Positions 9,368 through 21,015 of a stretch of 64,000 nucleotides of DNA are shown here, piece after piece (the first letter of the stretch is position 1; every line of letters begins with the position of its first letter). The notes beneath the pieces were generated by a model. It was not told where the DNA came from. It was given only the letters and a program-made list of their open reading frames with translations, and did no database searches. Position numbers and translations under genes: made by a program. Source of the stretch: Zea mays (taxonomy: Eukaryota; Streptophyta; Magnoliopsida; Poales; Poaceae); NCBI RefSeq assembly GCF_902167145.1, contig NC_050104.1, forward strand, positions 111,859,849 to 111,923,848, read 5' to 3'.

Positions 9368-12300
9368 ATGGAGGACCGTGAGTGGATGTACACGGGCCGC
9401 GTTCGACGTAATGATGTCACCCCAGAATGGATTAGGAAGACCGATGCTTTCGTGGAACGGGCATATGGCGAAGCTGCTAAAGGAGCTAGCCTAGTCCCTT
9501 TTCCGTGCAGCAAATGTGACAACCGGAAAAGAAAACCAAAGAAGGCCATGGTAGAACATATTTGGAAGAATGGATTTACGCCGGACTATACTCGGTGGAT
9601 CTTCCATGGTGAAGCGCATCGCACGAGAGAGGAGGTGGTGAGACAACGCGTCGAGGATTACGATGCTGATGCCGGGGTAGGAGACATGTTGAACGACTAT
9701 CACGAGGCACAGTTCGCCGAAGGACGTACGGAGGACGAGCCAGAGGCGACCGCAAAGACATTCTACGACATGTTTGACGCGGCACAGAAACCCCTTCACG
9801 GCAAGACAAAGGTTTCTCAACTGGATGCCATTGGGCGTATAATGGCGTTCAAGTCGCAGTATAGCATGAGTCGAGACGCATTCGATGGTTTGTTGACAGT
9901 TATTGGCAGCCTGCTTCCGGAGGATCACGTTCTGCCAAAGAGCATGTACGAGGCACATAAACTCCTTCGTGCACTCAAGATGACGTATGAGCAGATACAA
10001 GCTTGTCCGAAGGGCTGCGTCCTATTTAGGAAAGAACACACTGAGGCAAAGTACTGTCCGAAGTGTAAATCATCTAGGTTCATGGAGGTAGACTCTGGTG
10101 ATGGACAGAAGAGGCAGCTCGACATCCCCGTGACAATCCTATGCCACCTTCTGTTCATACCGAGGATCCAGCGTCTATACATGACAGAGGAATCCGCGAA
10201 ACAGATGACATGGCACAAAAAAGGCAAACGATACAATCCTGACAAGATGGTTCACGCATCCGATGGTGAAGCATGGACCCACTTTGATGCCATTCACCAT
10301 GAGAAAGCCAAAGAGGCTCGTAATGTTCGTGTTGCACTGGCCACAGATGGGTTCAATCCCTATGGAATGACCGCTGCCCCATACACATGTTGGCCCGTGT
10401 TCGTTATCCCCATCAATCTCCCCCCCGGCGTATGCTTTCAAAGACAGAACATATTCGTGACGTTGATAATTCCTGGACACCCGGGGAATAAAATGGGCGT
10501 GTACATGGAGCCTTTGATTGATGAATTGGTCCGTGCTTGGGAGGAAGGGGTATGGACGTATGACCGAGCTACGAAGACAAACTTCAAAATGCATGTTTGG
10601 TACCAGTACTCCATGCATGACTTTCCGGCGTATGGGCTATTTTGCGCCTGGTGTGTTCACGGTAAGTTCCCATGCCCAGTTTGCAAGGAAGCTCTTAGGT
10701 TCATTTGGTTGAAGAAGGGTGGCAAATATTCGTCATTCGATAAACATCGACAATTTCTCCCTCCTGACCATGCATTCCGACTAGACATCAAGAACTTTAC
10801 GAAAGGTGTCGTGGTGACAGACCGCCCACCTGCAATGATGACTGGTGCCGAAGTTCGTGAACAGATAGATGGTCTCGTGGCCAACCCAGAAGGTGGTTTT
10901 GTGGGATATGGTGAGCAACATATGTGGACACATAAGTCGGGCTTGACTCGGCTCCCCTATTATGATGACCTGCTCCTTCCACACAACATTGACGTGATGC
11001 ACACTGAAAAGAATGTCGTCGAGGCACTTTGGGCGACAATTATGGAGATTCCTGATAAGTCAAAGGATAACGTAAAGGCAAGAGTGGATCTGGCAGAGTT
11101 ATGTGATAGACCAAACCAAGAGATGAAGCCGCCTAGTGGTGGTAAGACATGGAGAAGGCCTAAGGCCGATTTCGTCCTGAGCAGGGCCCAGAGGAAGGAA
11201 GTACTACAATGGATCAAGATGTTAATGTTCCCTAATGGGTATGCAGCTAACCTTAGTAGGGGGGTGAACTTATCTACCCTGCGAGTCTTAGGGATGAAGA
11301 GTCATGACTTCCACATATGGATTGAACGAATTCTTCCGGCGATGGTTCGAGGCTATGTCCCTGAGCATGTCTGGCTAGCGCTTGCAGAGTTGAGCTATTT
11401 CTTCCGCCAGCTTTGTGCAAAAGAGTTAGCTCGGACCATGATTGCAGACTTGGAAAGGATGGCACCCGTGTTACTGTGTAAGCTGGAGAAGATCTTTCCA
11501 CCCGGCTTCTTCAATCCGATGCAACATTTGATTATTCATCTCCCGTATGAGGCACGAATGGGGGGGCCCGTGCAGGGACGTTGGTGCTATCCAATCGAGA
11601 GATGTCTAAAGAGTATCCGAAAGAAATGTAGAAATAAATGCAAAATCGAGGCTTCCATTGCAGAGGCATACATACTGGAGGAGGTGTCAAACTTCACAAC
11701 AACTTACTATGGTGACAAACTGCCGAGCGTGCATAATCCACCCCCTCGTTACAATGATGGCGGCAATGAATCGAACCTTAGCATTTTTCGAGGGCAACTC
11801 GGAAGCGCGAGTGGTTCGACCACCAAGACCCTGAGACATGAAGAGTGGCGCCATATCATGCTATATGTATTGACCAACCTTGAAGAGGTGACGCCATACA
11901 TGGAGCAATTTCTTCATGAATTCTGGCGTCGATCAAGGGACCCAACTCCACAGGAATATGATACCCTTCTTAGAAAGGGTGCGGGAAATGGATTGCCCGA
12001 TTTCATTTCCTGGTTTAAACATAAGGTACGTGCTTAGTTTGTTATTCCAAGTTGCTCTTACGTGCGAATAATATAACAATCTAGCGTGTTTGAACTTGTA
12101 GGGCCAAAGAGAGCCGTCTATGAGTGCCGAGTTGAGACAAGTAGCCAATGACTTTGCCTATAGGGTCAGGAAATTTTCTGGGTATGACATCAAAGGATAC
12201 CGTTTTCGCACAACAAGCTACGACTAAAGTCGGCCCAATCGAAAAACCACGTGTTCTGGAGTCTTTACGCCCGGGCTTGACGAGGTCGAGTATTATGGAA

Positions 12301-12881
12301 GAATTGAAGAAATATATGAACTCAATTTTTATGGTTCCAAACCTCTTACTCCAGTGATATTCAAATGTCATTGGTTTGACCCTGAAGTTACGAGACGGAC
12401 ACATTCTAATCTTGGGCTAGTCGAAATTCGACAGGATTCCACCTTACCAGGAGACGATGTCTATATTGTGGCCCAACAGGCCACACAAGTGTATTATCTT
12501 CCATATGCGTGCCAAACGAAACAACATCTTAAGGGTTGGGATGTTGTGTATAAGGTATCACCGCACGCTAAATTACCTGTTCCAAACGATGAAGATTATA
12601 ACTTAGACCCGGACACATATGACGGAGAGTTCTTCCAAGAAGATGGGCTCGAAGGGCAATTTGAGATAGACTTAACCGAAGCGATCGGAATGGAAGTAGA
12701 TATTGAAATGGTTGTTGATGACGAGGATGATGAGGTGCAAAATGAGAATGACTTAGAAATACTTGAAGGCAATGCCAATGACGAAATTGCGCCTTCAGAT
12801 GATGTTGACTATGAAATGGTTCATAGTGATGATGACACTTATGATCCGGCTAACCCGGACACATATGAAGATTATTTTTAA
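9368..12881 (+). CDS. CACTA transposase, tnp2/TNPD type (one premature stop)
   Basis: Two exons fit in phase: 9368-12025 (donor GTACGT) and 12102-12881 (acceptor TTGTAG). Exon 1 encodes 886 residues: a transposase-associated N-terminal domain (about 1-85, with CSKC), the tnp2 transposase core (about 210-570, with a zinc-binding CPKGC...CPKC near 213-233, DGFNPYG near 327, HDFP near 417 and DVMHTEKNV near 542), and a DUF4218-type region (about 640-790). Exon 2 encodes a DUF4216-like domain containing EYYG and CHWFDPEV, then an acidic tail. An in-frame TAA at 12225-12227 breaks exon 2; the frame stays open on both sides of it. The protein would cut and join the element ends. The stop probably replaced a CAA codon. 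Confidence 0.88.
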
Positions 12882-12984
12882 TCGATGTAATGCTATATTT
12901 CATTTATTTTGCATATGTTTCTAAATACATATTTTTTTATCTGTGCTTAATTGTTTACTCTTAATTGCAGGTTGTTGAACAAAG

Positions 12985-14992
12985 ATGGTGGGCGGTGGGA
13001 CGAGGACGAGGAGGGGGAGGGGGAGGAGGAGCACCCGTAGGATGGAGGAGGAGGCGCAGCAGGACGACGCCGTACAACAACAGGTGGAGCAGCAAGCCGC
13101 TGTCGATGCGGCACAGCAGGACGACGACGATGCGGCGCAGCAGGACAACAACGACGACGCCGCTCAGCAGGACATCTCAGGTTCTGGCTCCTCAGGTTCG
13201 AGGAGTATCTACCTGCGAGGTCCCGCGAGCCTACCTAAGCGACCCATACTTCGTGACAGACGTCCGCTGATACGACCCGATGGAGAGAGGTAGGTAACTT
13301 TAGATGTTGTTGCTGCTTTTTCATATTATATGTTCAAATTAATAATAGAAACTAATACTTCATCTTATTCACTTCGACAGGTCTTGGATGGTTTTGGAGA
13401 CTGCAGGGGGTCACGGCCGCAACCCCAATGGCATCCTCGGCCTTCTATGCCGGGAACACTTTCCTGGACTTGTCGAGTACGCTGGAGTGACGAGCCCAGC
13501 ATACACCTTCGACCACTACGCCGTCGCCCCCGATGCAGTAGATCGGGACGGCAGACAATTCAACAACAAGGCGGAGCGGGTGAAGCAAGAGCTGTGGGTA
13601 AGTCTTCCTCGCACTATATTGTTTAATAAGTCGCATTTGTTGCATATTCTTGAAATAATGTATGGATACATCGTCTTTGTATGTAGGATTTCTTCAGGTG
13701 CGATGCTGGATACGAGGCCAGGGCGGATGTGGTGTCTACGACGTGCTGTAAGAAGCTCGTCGTGGACATGCACTACGAGGCGCGCATCCAGGCCATCGTC
13801 ACTTACCACGGCTCCGTCCTTGGGGAGAAGGTGAACAAGAAGGACGCCCGAACCATGTCATTGACTGCGGACCAGTACTTGCAGGTAAATACAAAACTTT
13901 ATTATTGGTACTAAATATGCTTATTCTTATCTTCTGATATGCGGTGTACTTATATTTTTTTAGATGATTCCTCATTGGTGCGCCGCGCATCCTGAGTGCT
14001 GGGAGAAGATGGTGCAGAGGTGGTGCTCGGCTGAGTGGGACGAGGCGCACAACGCTAGCCGGGAACGGCGTTTGCTGATGCAAGGTCCCTCCCACCATCA
14101 AGGCAGCCGCAGCCTGGGCAAATACGCGGAAGCATGGGTACGCGCTCTTTTTTATTTAGGTATATAACTTTCGATTAGACATGATTTCTAACCATATCGT
14201 TGGTTTTCTCGCAGTCGGCGGCACATGGTGGCGCGCCTTGCTCCACGTTATCGGCATATGCCATGGCCCACAAGGGGAAGGCGACGTCCGACGTCACCTA
14301 CAACCCGGATGACGGGCCCGAGGCGTACACCAACCCCGCCATCCACAGCTGACTCAGTGAGTACACCGCCATGGCCAAGGAGGTCCATGGGCCAGATTAC
14401 GATCCGAGGACCGAGGACATCGACGGAGATGTCCTCATGAGGGTCGGAGGAGGCAAGAGGCATGGGCGGTACTGGATTGCCGACGGGGCAATCGACTCGT
14501 CCTCCACTCCCACTCTCTCTCAGGTGCGAGCAAGGAGCACGAGCGCGAGCCCAGCCATACGACCTCGGTAGGACACCTCACAACATCGTATCCAGCAACT
14601 CCAGGTTATTCCTTATCTATTCATCGTTCATTGATTTTTATATATCTGTTCTTTGCATTATCGTAACATTAGGGCGAAATATTACAGACTCAGCTAGATG
14701 ATGAGAGGAGGCAACGTGAGGAGCTGGAGAAGAGGATGGCGGAGATGTTCGCGTACATGCAGAGCCTTGGCGCCGCACAGGGTCATGCTCCACCACCTCC
14801 GTTGTTCCCTGCAGCTGACCCTACAGAGTTCACTACTCCTGTGAGTATCAAAATTTTAGTACTGCATGATATTTATTCATATGTTCTCACACATACAATC
14901 TCTTCTCTGTGCAGGGTCAATCGGCGGCGTCGAACAACCCTCATGCTTCGTCCAGCCCTTCGCCGAACCAGTCCAGATGCCCACCTCGTTGA
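12985..14992 (+). pseudogene. TNPA-like second gene of the CACTA element (Transposase_24 type)
   Basis: Seven exons join in phase: 12985-13289, 13381-13597, 13687-13884, 13964-14137, 14215-14604, 14688-14840 and 14915-14992, with GT donors and AG acceptors throughout. The product has a glycine/arginine- and glutamine-rich N terminus, a conserved middle (SWMVLETAGG, GVTSPAYTF, CPPHW-like region, LSEYTAMAKEVHGPDYDP) and a coiled-coil-like C-terminal segment (DDERRQREELEKRM). Proteins of this type bind the subterminal repeats. Two in-frame stops in exon 5, TGA at 14350-14352 and TAG at 14569-14571, inactivate this copy; otherwise it looks intact. Confidence 0.82.
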
Positions 14993-15284
14993 TGATCTGT
15001 TTTGTGATGATCCAGACTTACCTTTATGAGTGTTGGTGATGTTAGTTAAACTTTATCTTGTGAGATACTTGGTGATGTTAGTGATGACGCAGACTTATAT
15101 CTGTTTTGTGATGATCCTTACTTATATTTGTGAGACTTTAGTGAGACTTTGTGATATATATGGTGTTCATGATAAATGTGTTCATTCTGTGATGTGATTG
15201 ATATATAATGTGATGTGAATCATATATATCTTTTGTTTGTTTGGATGGAACAACAAAAGCAAATAAAAAACGGACATTCTGGTC

Positions 15285-15895
15285 ACTTTGCCGAGTGTAA
15301 CACTCGGCAAAGGGGCGCTTTGCCGAGTGCTATGACCATGACACTCGGCAAAGAAGGCAACCTGGGAACCGGTAAAGCCATCTTTGCCGAGTGCCGAGTG
15401 CTGACAATGGCACTCGGCAAAGAAGGAAACCTGGGAAACGGCAAAGACATCTTTGCCGAGTGCCATTACCAAGGCACTCGGCAAAGGGACTGGCAAAGGG
15501 GCCCACTGGAGGGTTCTTTGCCGAGTACCTGTCCAACAGACACTCAGCAAAGAAGCCTCCTTTGCCGAGTGCCTACTAGAGCTCTCGGCACAGGGACTGG
15601 CAGTGGGGCCCACTGGGTCAGTCTTTGCTGAGGGCCTCTCGAGCAAACACTCGGCAACATTGACCTCTTTGCCGAGTGCCACAGACGGCACTCGGCAAAG
15701 GATCCGTCACCGTTACTTGGCGCCGTGACGGTGACTTTTCTTTGCCGAGTGCCCGACAAATAGTACTCAGCAAAGAGGCTGTTGCCGATGTACAGTTCAC
15801 CGAGCGTTCTTTGCCGAGTGTTACACTCGGCAAAACATTTGCCGAGTGTAAAATTGCCTTTGCCGTGTGTCTGAGACACACGGCAAAGGAGCTGA
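15285..15895. repeat. CACTA 3' subterminal repeat array
   Basis: About twenty copies of TTTGCCGAGTG and its complement, arranged as inverted pairs, run to the right terminus. A few are degenerate (TTTGCTGAGGG, CACTCAGCAAA, TTTGCCGTGTG). They mirror the 5' array and are the presumed TNPA-binding sites. Confidence 0.92.
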
Positions 15896-15906
15896 TTCCG
15901 GTAGTG

Positions 15907-16805
15907 CTGGTGTTCAGTTCACATTTTATGTGTACTCGTCAGTATATAAGAACAACCTAGCTAGCTATAGACAGAAAACATGTCTTCACCGTGTAGAGCC
16001 GAGCTGAGGAGGCTGCTGCCGGTGGTCCGATAGACTTGACGTGACCTAATTACCACGGTCCACGGTTACACAACAGAGCCTACACAGGACCGCTCCCAAC
16101 TCTGCGGCTCCGATCGAGTACGAGGTGAAGGACCATGCTCAGGCCACGTACCGGGTGTCGAAACAAGGTCCCGCGCTCTCGCCGTCGTCGCTAGCTCCTC
16201 GCGCACAACCACGGCGACCACCTGCTGCTGCTGCCGGCGCCAGGCCACCACACGCACTCAGATTTCAGCCCACGGAAACGAACGCACAAAGGTGTCGTGC
16301 GCGTGCGCAGGCTCTCAGCCCGTGGCCGTGGGTGATTGGGACGTTCACCTCAGGTCGGAGGAGGTCGCTGAAGGAACGGTGCGGGGGAGATCCGGCGCCG
16401 TACGCTGGTGGGATCCGGCGCCGTACGCATTGATGGAGCCTTCCATTTACTGCAGCCTCGCCGCCGCAGCGGATGGCCCAGCATGTCCTGCGGCCCAGTG
16501 GCCCCGCCCGGCCCGGCAGCGGCTGGAGCTGGATGCACTTTGATGATCCCACGTGGCTGAGATTCGGGGGGACGGTCGGATTTTTACTTTTTGTTACTCC
16601 CGTCCCGTCACCGCGCGCTCCGTCCGCAGGGCCTGGCCGGCTGACCTAGGGAACCGCCTCGCGCGGGCCAGAGCTCAGAACGGCCTGATCTCGATCAGAC
16701 GGCTCCAACCAGGACGAGTCCTGTCGTGTCTCTGTGGTGGTGTGTTGCTTCTATCTTAGTTGTGCAAAGATTTCAGTGTTACAAATTACAATGCGCGAAG
16801 CAACA
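15907..16805. other. Intergenic DNA, no gene seen
   Basis: GC-rich sequence at 16060-16700 has short open frames on both strands with no recognisable domain. A 17-bp direct duplication (GATCCGGCGCCGTACGC) occurs at about 16389 and 16410. The short frames look like chance. Confidence 0.5.
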
Positions 16806-17125
16806 GGGTCCGTTTTGCTACTTTAGTGCAGAGACTTAAGTTTAGTTAGTGGATTAAAATTTAGTCTCTACTCTATTTGGTTTTAGAGACTAAAAGTATT
16901 CATAACGTATTAAATGAATCATAAGAGAACTAAAATACCACTTAACACTATTCCGTCATTAATACAACTGAAATAAAGGAGAGATAAAAAGTAAAATTAA
17001 TATAATTTAGTCTCTTTTAGTCACCGCTTAAAAGACTAGAGACTAAAACAGTTTAGTCCATGTTTTAGTCTCATTATTTGATAATTTAGAGACTAAACGA
17101 GACTTTACTCAAACCAAACAAGGCC
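16806..17125. mobile_element. Tourist-like MITE
   Basis: The left end reads GGGTCCGTTTTGCTAC and the right end reads CAAACCAAACAAGGCC, approximate inverted complements of the GGCCTTGTTTGG class. Internal AGTCTCTA and TAGAGACTAAA motifs occur in both orientations. The element is AT-rich and non-coding. The 3-bp duplication was not resolved, so the ends are approximate. Confidence 0.6.
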
Positions 17126-17259
17126 TAATGCAGCCTATTCTTACTTGTGCAAAGATTTCAGTACACGAGAGCATCGCTGCTCATTTAATCTACTTCACTA
17201 AAGTTCAAAGATACTACTGCCGACTGAACGAGTGACACCTGCGTGGTTGCCGTTGCGGC

Positions 17260-17748
17260 TATGGCTGGACAAAAGCCCCGCTACCCGTTATCTAACCCGA
17301 TCTACCGAATCCGAATTATCCGATCACTAATTCAAATAACAAGTCTAAAAACCTGATTTAAGTTTAGGTAATTCAGGTTATAAGTTTGAGTACTCCATTT
17401 ACCTAAAGTACACAAACCCTTGTATCATTGTAATGTTTTTAAAATTTATGATGTACCAATATGTGGATAATGAACTTCAATCAACAGATTTATGAGTAGT
17501 GTGGTGTGTTTATTGAAAAAATTACATTATTTTGTTACATTTAATATTTACTTTAATTTGATTGTTTTACTACTTGGTACTACAATTGGGTAATCCGGAA
17601 AAACCCAAACCCGAATTTTCGGGTACCTAAAATTTTAGGTAGAGGTTGTGAATGGGTATATTTCGAATTTCACTTCTCATTACCCAAATTTTCAAATACC
17701 CGAATTACCCGGTCCAAAAAAATCGGGTAACCCAAACACCTAGGCCTA
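17260..17748. mobile_element. Small non-autonomous hAT element
   Basis: The left end TATGGCTGGAC and the reverse complement of the right end TAGGCCTAGG are imperfect inverted repeats. The inner sequence is rich in CCCGAATT and GGGTAACCC words in both orientations. The flanks GTTGCGGC and GTTTTGGC match at six of eight positions, as an aged 8-bp duplication would. Non-coding. Confidence 0.5.
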
Positions 17749-17818
17749 GTTTTGGCAGCCATATACTCCACTGCATATCGCTTGCACGAGGCAACATATC
17801 CCCGGCGCCCTCGTTGTA

Positions 17819-19180
17819 GAATATTTCCATCCTGGCGGCACCAAGTCCGACGTGAAGATCGCGCCGGAGCAGCCCGCCATGATCCATGACTTCACCATCA
17901 ACCCATCACCTAGCACTTCGTGGTGGTGCTCCAACACTCGGGGTGGTTCCGTGGTAGCTCCCCTATGGTGCTGGATAAGGGCAGGACCTGCTCCGAAAGT
18001 AAGCGTGTGACGCGTCAGTCTCGGAGAGGGTGTTGGTGGGTGGACGTGACGAACTGCATGCTTTTGGCTTCCGCCTAGAGATGGCAATGGGCCCTAATCT
18101 TCGATTTCCCGTGGATTCTTCCATTAGAGGATGATGATAGAAAAGTGTCTTCTCCCACAAGGATGTAAATGAAAGATTCTCTTCTAATGGGTAAACATGG
18201 ACGAGGATACGCAAGCATTCCCATACCGTTCCCGTGGGGACTCGTTAAATTTACATGTGACGATGTTTTCATGTAATAGTTTTTATAACCGCCACAAATC
18301 AGATCCGGCTGATTATGGGCAACTGAGCAATTACCAGTTGAACCGGCCCTAATCTCGGTTGAACCAATATTCAACAGAGATCTCTTTGTAAATTCCCGGT
18401 TGAACCTGAATTTAAAATTCCGGTTGAACCTAAATTTTCCAGAGAAGAATCTGAAGAATTCCGGTTGAACCGGTATACACACGAAAAAAAATCAAATTTT
18501 GAAGGGAAGGAGGGAGAAATTAAATGGTGACTTCGCAACTCTTCAAAACAAGAATTTTGAAGCGGATAGAATTAGTTGGTGCATACCATCCTTATCTCGC
18601 GAAAGAAATAAGGATATGGTGATCCCTATTACTAAGAGAAGATAATAAGAGAATATAATCAAAGTACTTGGGTATCTTCGCCATAAACCACATGCAGATC
18701 TTTACTTTTCATCACTTGGTTTCCTGTTAGTTCATTTATTTCATTCCTATGCATCCTTTTATAATTTTGAAAACTGACATACTAGGAGCAAACTCATTAG
18801 TACATTTTTATTTGTTTTGTCCATTAATCAATAAAACCCTCAAGAAGTTGATTGCACTTACAGTTTTGCACTAATAACAAAGGAAGTGAGTTCTAATTAT
18901 AATTTAAGCGAGGACGGGGATCCCCGACGGGGTTTTTTCCCGCGGGGAACAGGGATGAGAAGAAATGTCCCCCGCAAGCATTCATGGGAATTCCTGCTGG
19001 GAATTATTTTTATGTCACTAGAACGAGGATAGGGAGCTAAAAACCGTCATGAAATTCCCCATTATCATCCCTACTTCCGATAACAGAACGTGCGGGAGGA
19101 GACTAGCACCAGTGAGGTGGTGGTGGTTGGGTCCTTCATGACCATAGGGCCGTCCTTGAGGGGGCGCAAGGCACGTGGCC
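17819..19180 (+). pseudogene. NCED/carotenoid-cleavage dioxygenase-like pseudogene split by a hAT
   Basis: From 17819 the plus strand reads EYFHPGGTKSDVKIAPEQ then PAMIHDFTI, which matches the 9-cis-epoxycarotenoid dioxygenase region around the iron-ligand motif MxHDFxIT. Shifted frames follow, then WVDVTN (near 18040) that recalls the WVD-PDCFCFHLW block. After the hAT element at 18076-19073 the match resumes near 19088 with VREETSTSEVVVVGS and FMT, equivalent to the NAWEE...DEVVVIGSCMT block. Frameshifts and stops make it non-functional. In plants the intact enzyme makes the abscisic-acid precursor xanthoxin; only about 120 codons of homology are visible here. Confidence 0.65.
18076..19073. 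mobile_element. Non-autonomous hAT element inside the NCED-like pseudogene
   Basis: The left end TAGAGATGGCAATGGG and the reverse complement of the right end TAGGGATGATAATGGGG form the terminal inverted repeat. The flanks CTTCCGCC (18068-18075) and CTTCCGAT (19074-19081) match at six of eight positions. The interior has repeated CGGTTGAACC motifs (18325-18480) and CCCCG-rich sequence near 18905-18975, but no transposase. Confidence 0.7.
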
Positions 19181-19289
19181 ATACCGGATCCCGAAAACAA
19201 TAGGCCAACTAGCCGCTAGAACATTTTTTTCTCATGAAGTTTGTTTGTCTTACACACAAATATGCAGAGTGTCACACCATCATCCTGTC

Positions 19290-19439
19290 TCATTTAGATT
19301 GTTACCTAATGTCTCGATTACTTGTTGCATATTATTTACAGTATATGTGATGGTTGCATTGGCGGAGAGAAGCTTTTTTAAATTAAAATTGTCAATAAAT
19401 TATTTGAGGCCAACAATAACTCAAGAGAGGTTAAATGGT
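19290..19439 (+). pseudogene. hAT transposase C-terminal dimerisation fragment
   Basis: The plus-strand frame reads LPNVSITCCILFTVYVMVAL then AERSFFKLKLSINYLRPTI and TQERLNG. This is the conserved hAT family dimerisation motif (usually ...PVTVASAERSFSKLKLIKSYLRS...MSQERLNGLA). Only about 50 residues remain and there is no BED finger or catalytic core nearby. It is a fragment of an autonomous hAT or of a domesticated relative. Confidence 0.75.
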
Positions 19440-19639
19440 CCGCGCGCCCTCGAGAGCGTGATGACAGACACACACGAGCACGCCGCAAGAATACCTCGCC
19501 GTGGGCCAAGTTGTCTAGATTGGCCAAGGTGGACGGACCTAGACTCCGACGACCTCAGCAGGTTCGACTGCGCGAGGGCCACTTCAGCGGGGAAGCCTTG
19601 CTCCATGCCCACAACGAGGCAACGAGAATGACCGCTAAA

Positions 19640-19807
19640 GGGGTGTTTGGTTTATAGGGACTAATTTTTATTCCATTTATTTTATTACATTTTATTCCAT
19701 AAGTTGGTAAATACGAAAAACAAAACGTTATATTAATTTCTATATTTAGCATTTTAGAGACTAAAATAAAAGAACTAAAAATTAATTACTATAAACCAAA
19801 CACTCCC
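19640..19807. mobile_element. Tourist-like MITE (168 bp)
   Basis: GGGGTGTTTGGTTTATAG at the left is answered by CTATAAACCAAACACTCCC at the right, a clear terminal inverted repeat of the PIF/Harbinger type. The interior is AT-rich with a TTTAGTTCT-like motif. The flanks (TAA and TGA) are compatible with a decayed 3-bp duplication. Confidence 0.75.
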
Positions 19808-21015
19808 TGAATCCTCTCCCTGGTCCGCAACGAACGCGCGGGCGGACATGCGACTGTAGAGTGTAGACAACAGTCCAGCTCACCTCCCGCGTGCCCTACG
19901 CTAGCTCTACAGCGTCCACGGCACCTTCATCAACGACCTTCATCGGGGGGAGGGAGAGAGACGTCGTCCACAGTACAAGGCAGGGCAGGCTACAGTGTTA
20001 GAGATCTCTGTCCAACACAGCCTGCCTGCGTTACAGGCGTCGATCGTACGGGTAAGAATTGGACTCACCCCGTTCACGCTCAGAGTCCGTGCCGGATGAT
20101 GACTCGTGGTGTGCATCCCGTCGTCGCCCCCAGAACCAAACAAAACGTTCAGCCAACGCCAGCGCCGTCGCATTCTCGTCTGATCGTCCAGATGATGCTA
20201 CATTCCCGGCTCACTCCACCGCACCGTTGCCCCAGCGCAAACCAACCCTCCCGAACTCGAGCCGGCCAGGCCGTACCGGAGCCGGGCACCAGCCTGTTCT
20301 TGTGCAGGTGCACGGTAGTTCCGCTCGCAGAGGCGAGTGATGGCATGGGACTATGGGAGCCCGTGCGCGCTGATCCCAAGCCAGTGGTGCCCAGTTTTGG
20401 AGCCTAGGAACCTGGCATGGCACGCTGCTCAGCACGGTACACTACGATGCAGAGCCGCACAAATTCACCCACCGGCCACCGCAACGCATCTAGCAGCGAG
20501 GCAATCCAGATCTCTGACAGACGATCTTCCTCGGACACAAAACACGGCCCAGACTGACGAACCGTCAGGCCGTGACGCACCATACATCATTCATGCTAGC
20601 GACGCCCACTGCACAAGTCAAGGCGCAGATGCACGTAAAGCTGCTGAGCGCTGAGCTCAGCCGACCAAGTTTGGGTCACTGGTGCTGGCAAGGACTAGGA
20701 AGGAGTATCATACTAGCAGTGGTAGCAATACCTACGGGCTATGTTGGACGTTGTGCAACCAATCTCTCTAGAGACGATCAGGTCCGGTCACCCGGACACA
20801 TGGGATATCATCAAGCAGCGTGGGGTACCATGCACGGGGGAATTTATTGGGGGGGCCATCCGTATCCATCCAGCCACCGTGTCTCTCTCTGCCCGGTGCC
20901 GGTGGTGCACGCTTCAACTTTCAAACGGGAGTTTACTTCCGGCACTCAAGTTCTCCCGTGGAGTTGTTTGCCGCCCCGCCGACGCCGATCCGTCTGCCAC
21001 CACCTCGCCTCGCGC
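19808..21015. other. 3' flank of the phytyltransferase gene, no other gene seen
   Basis: The 1.2 kb downstream of the VTE2 stop codon on the minus strand includes its 3' untranslated region, whose end I cannot place. Overlapping open frames at 20050-20700 on both strands show no domain and are probably chance in GC-rich DNA. Confidence 0.5.

Larger units (their letters stand above)
6427..15906 (+). mobile_element. Full-length CACTA (En/Spm) transposon
   Basis: The element begins CACTACCGGAAT and ends with its complement ATTCCGGTAGTG. The trinucleotide CTG flanks both sides (6424-6426 and 15907-15909), as expected for CACTA integration. At 9480 bp it has the autonomous layout: dense TTTGCCGAGTG subterminal repeats at both ends, a tnp2-type transposase gene (9368-12881) and a TNPA-like gene (12985-14992), both on the plus strand. 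Three premature stop codons inside the two genes mean that this copy cannot now make full proteins, although its ends look mobilisable in trans. Confidence 0.93.

Noticed and set aside
6440..15895. CRISPR-like repeat-spacer array in the TTTGCCGAGTG clusters
   Set aside because: Spacing is irregular, repeats occur in both orientations, and they sit at the ends of a CACTA transposon in a plant genome.
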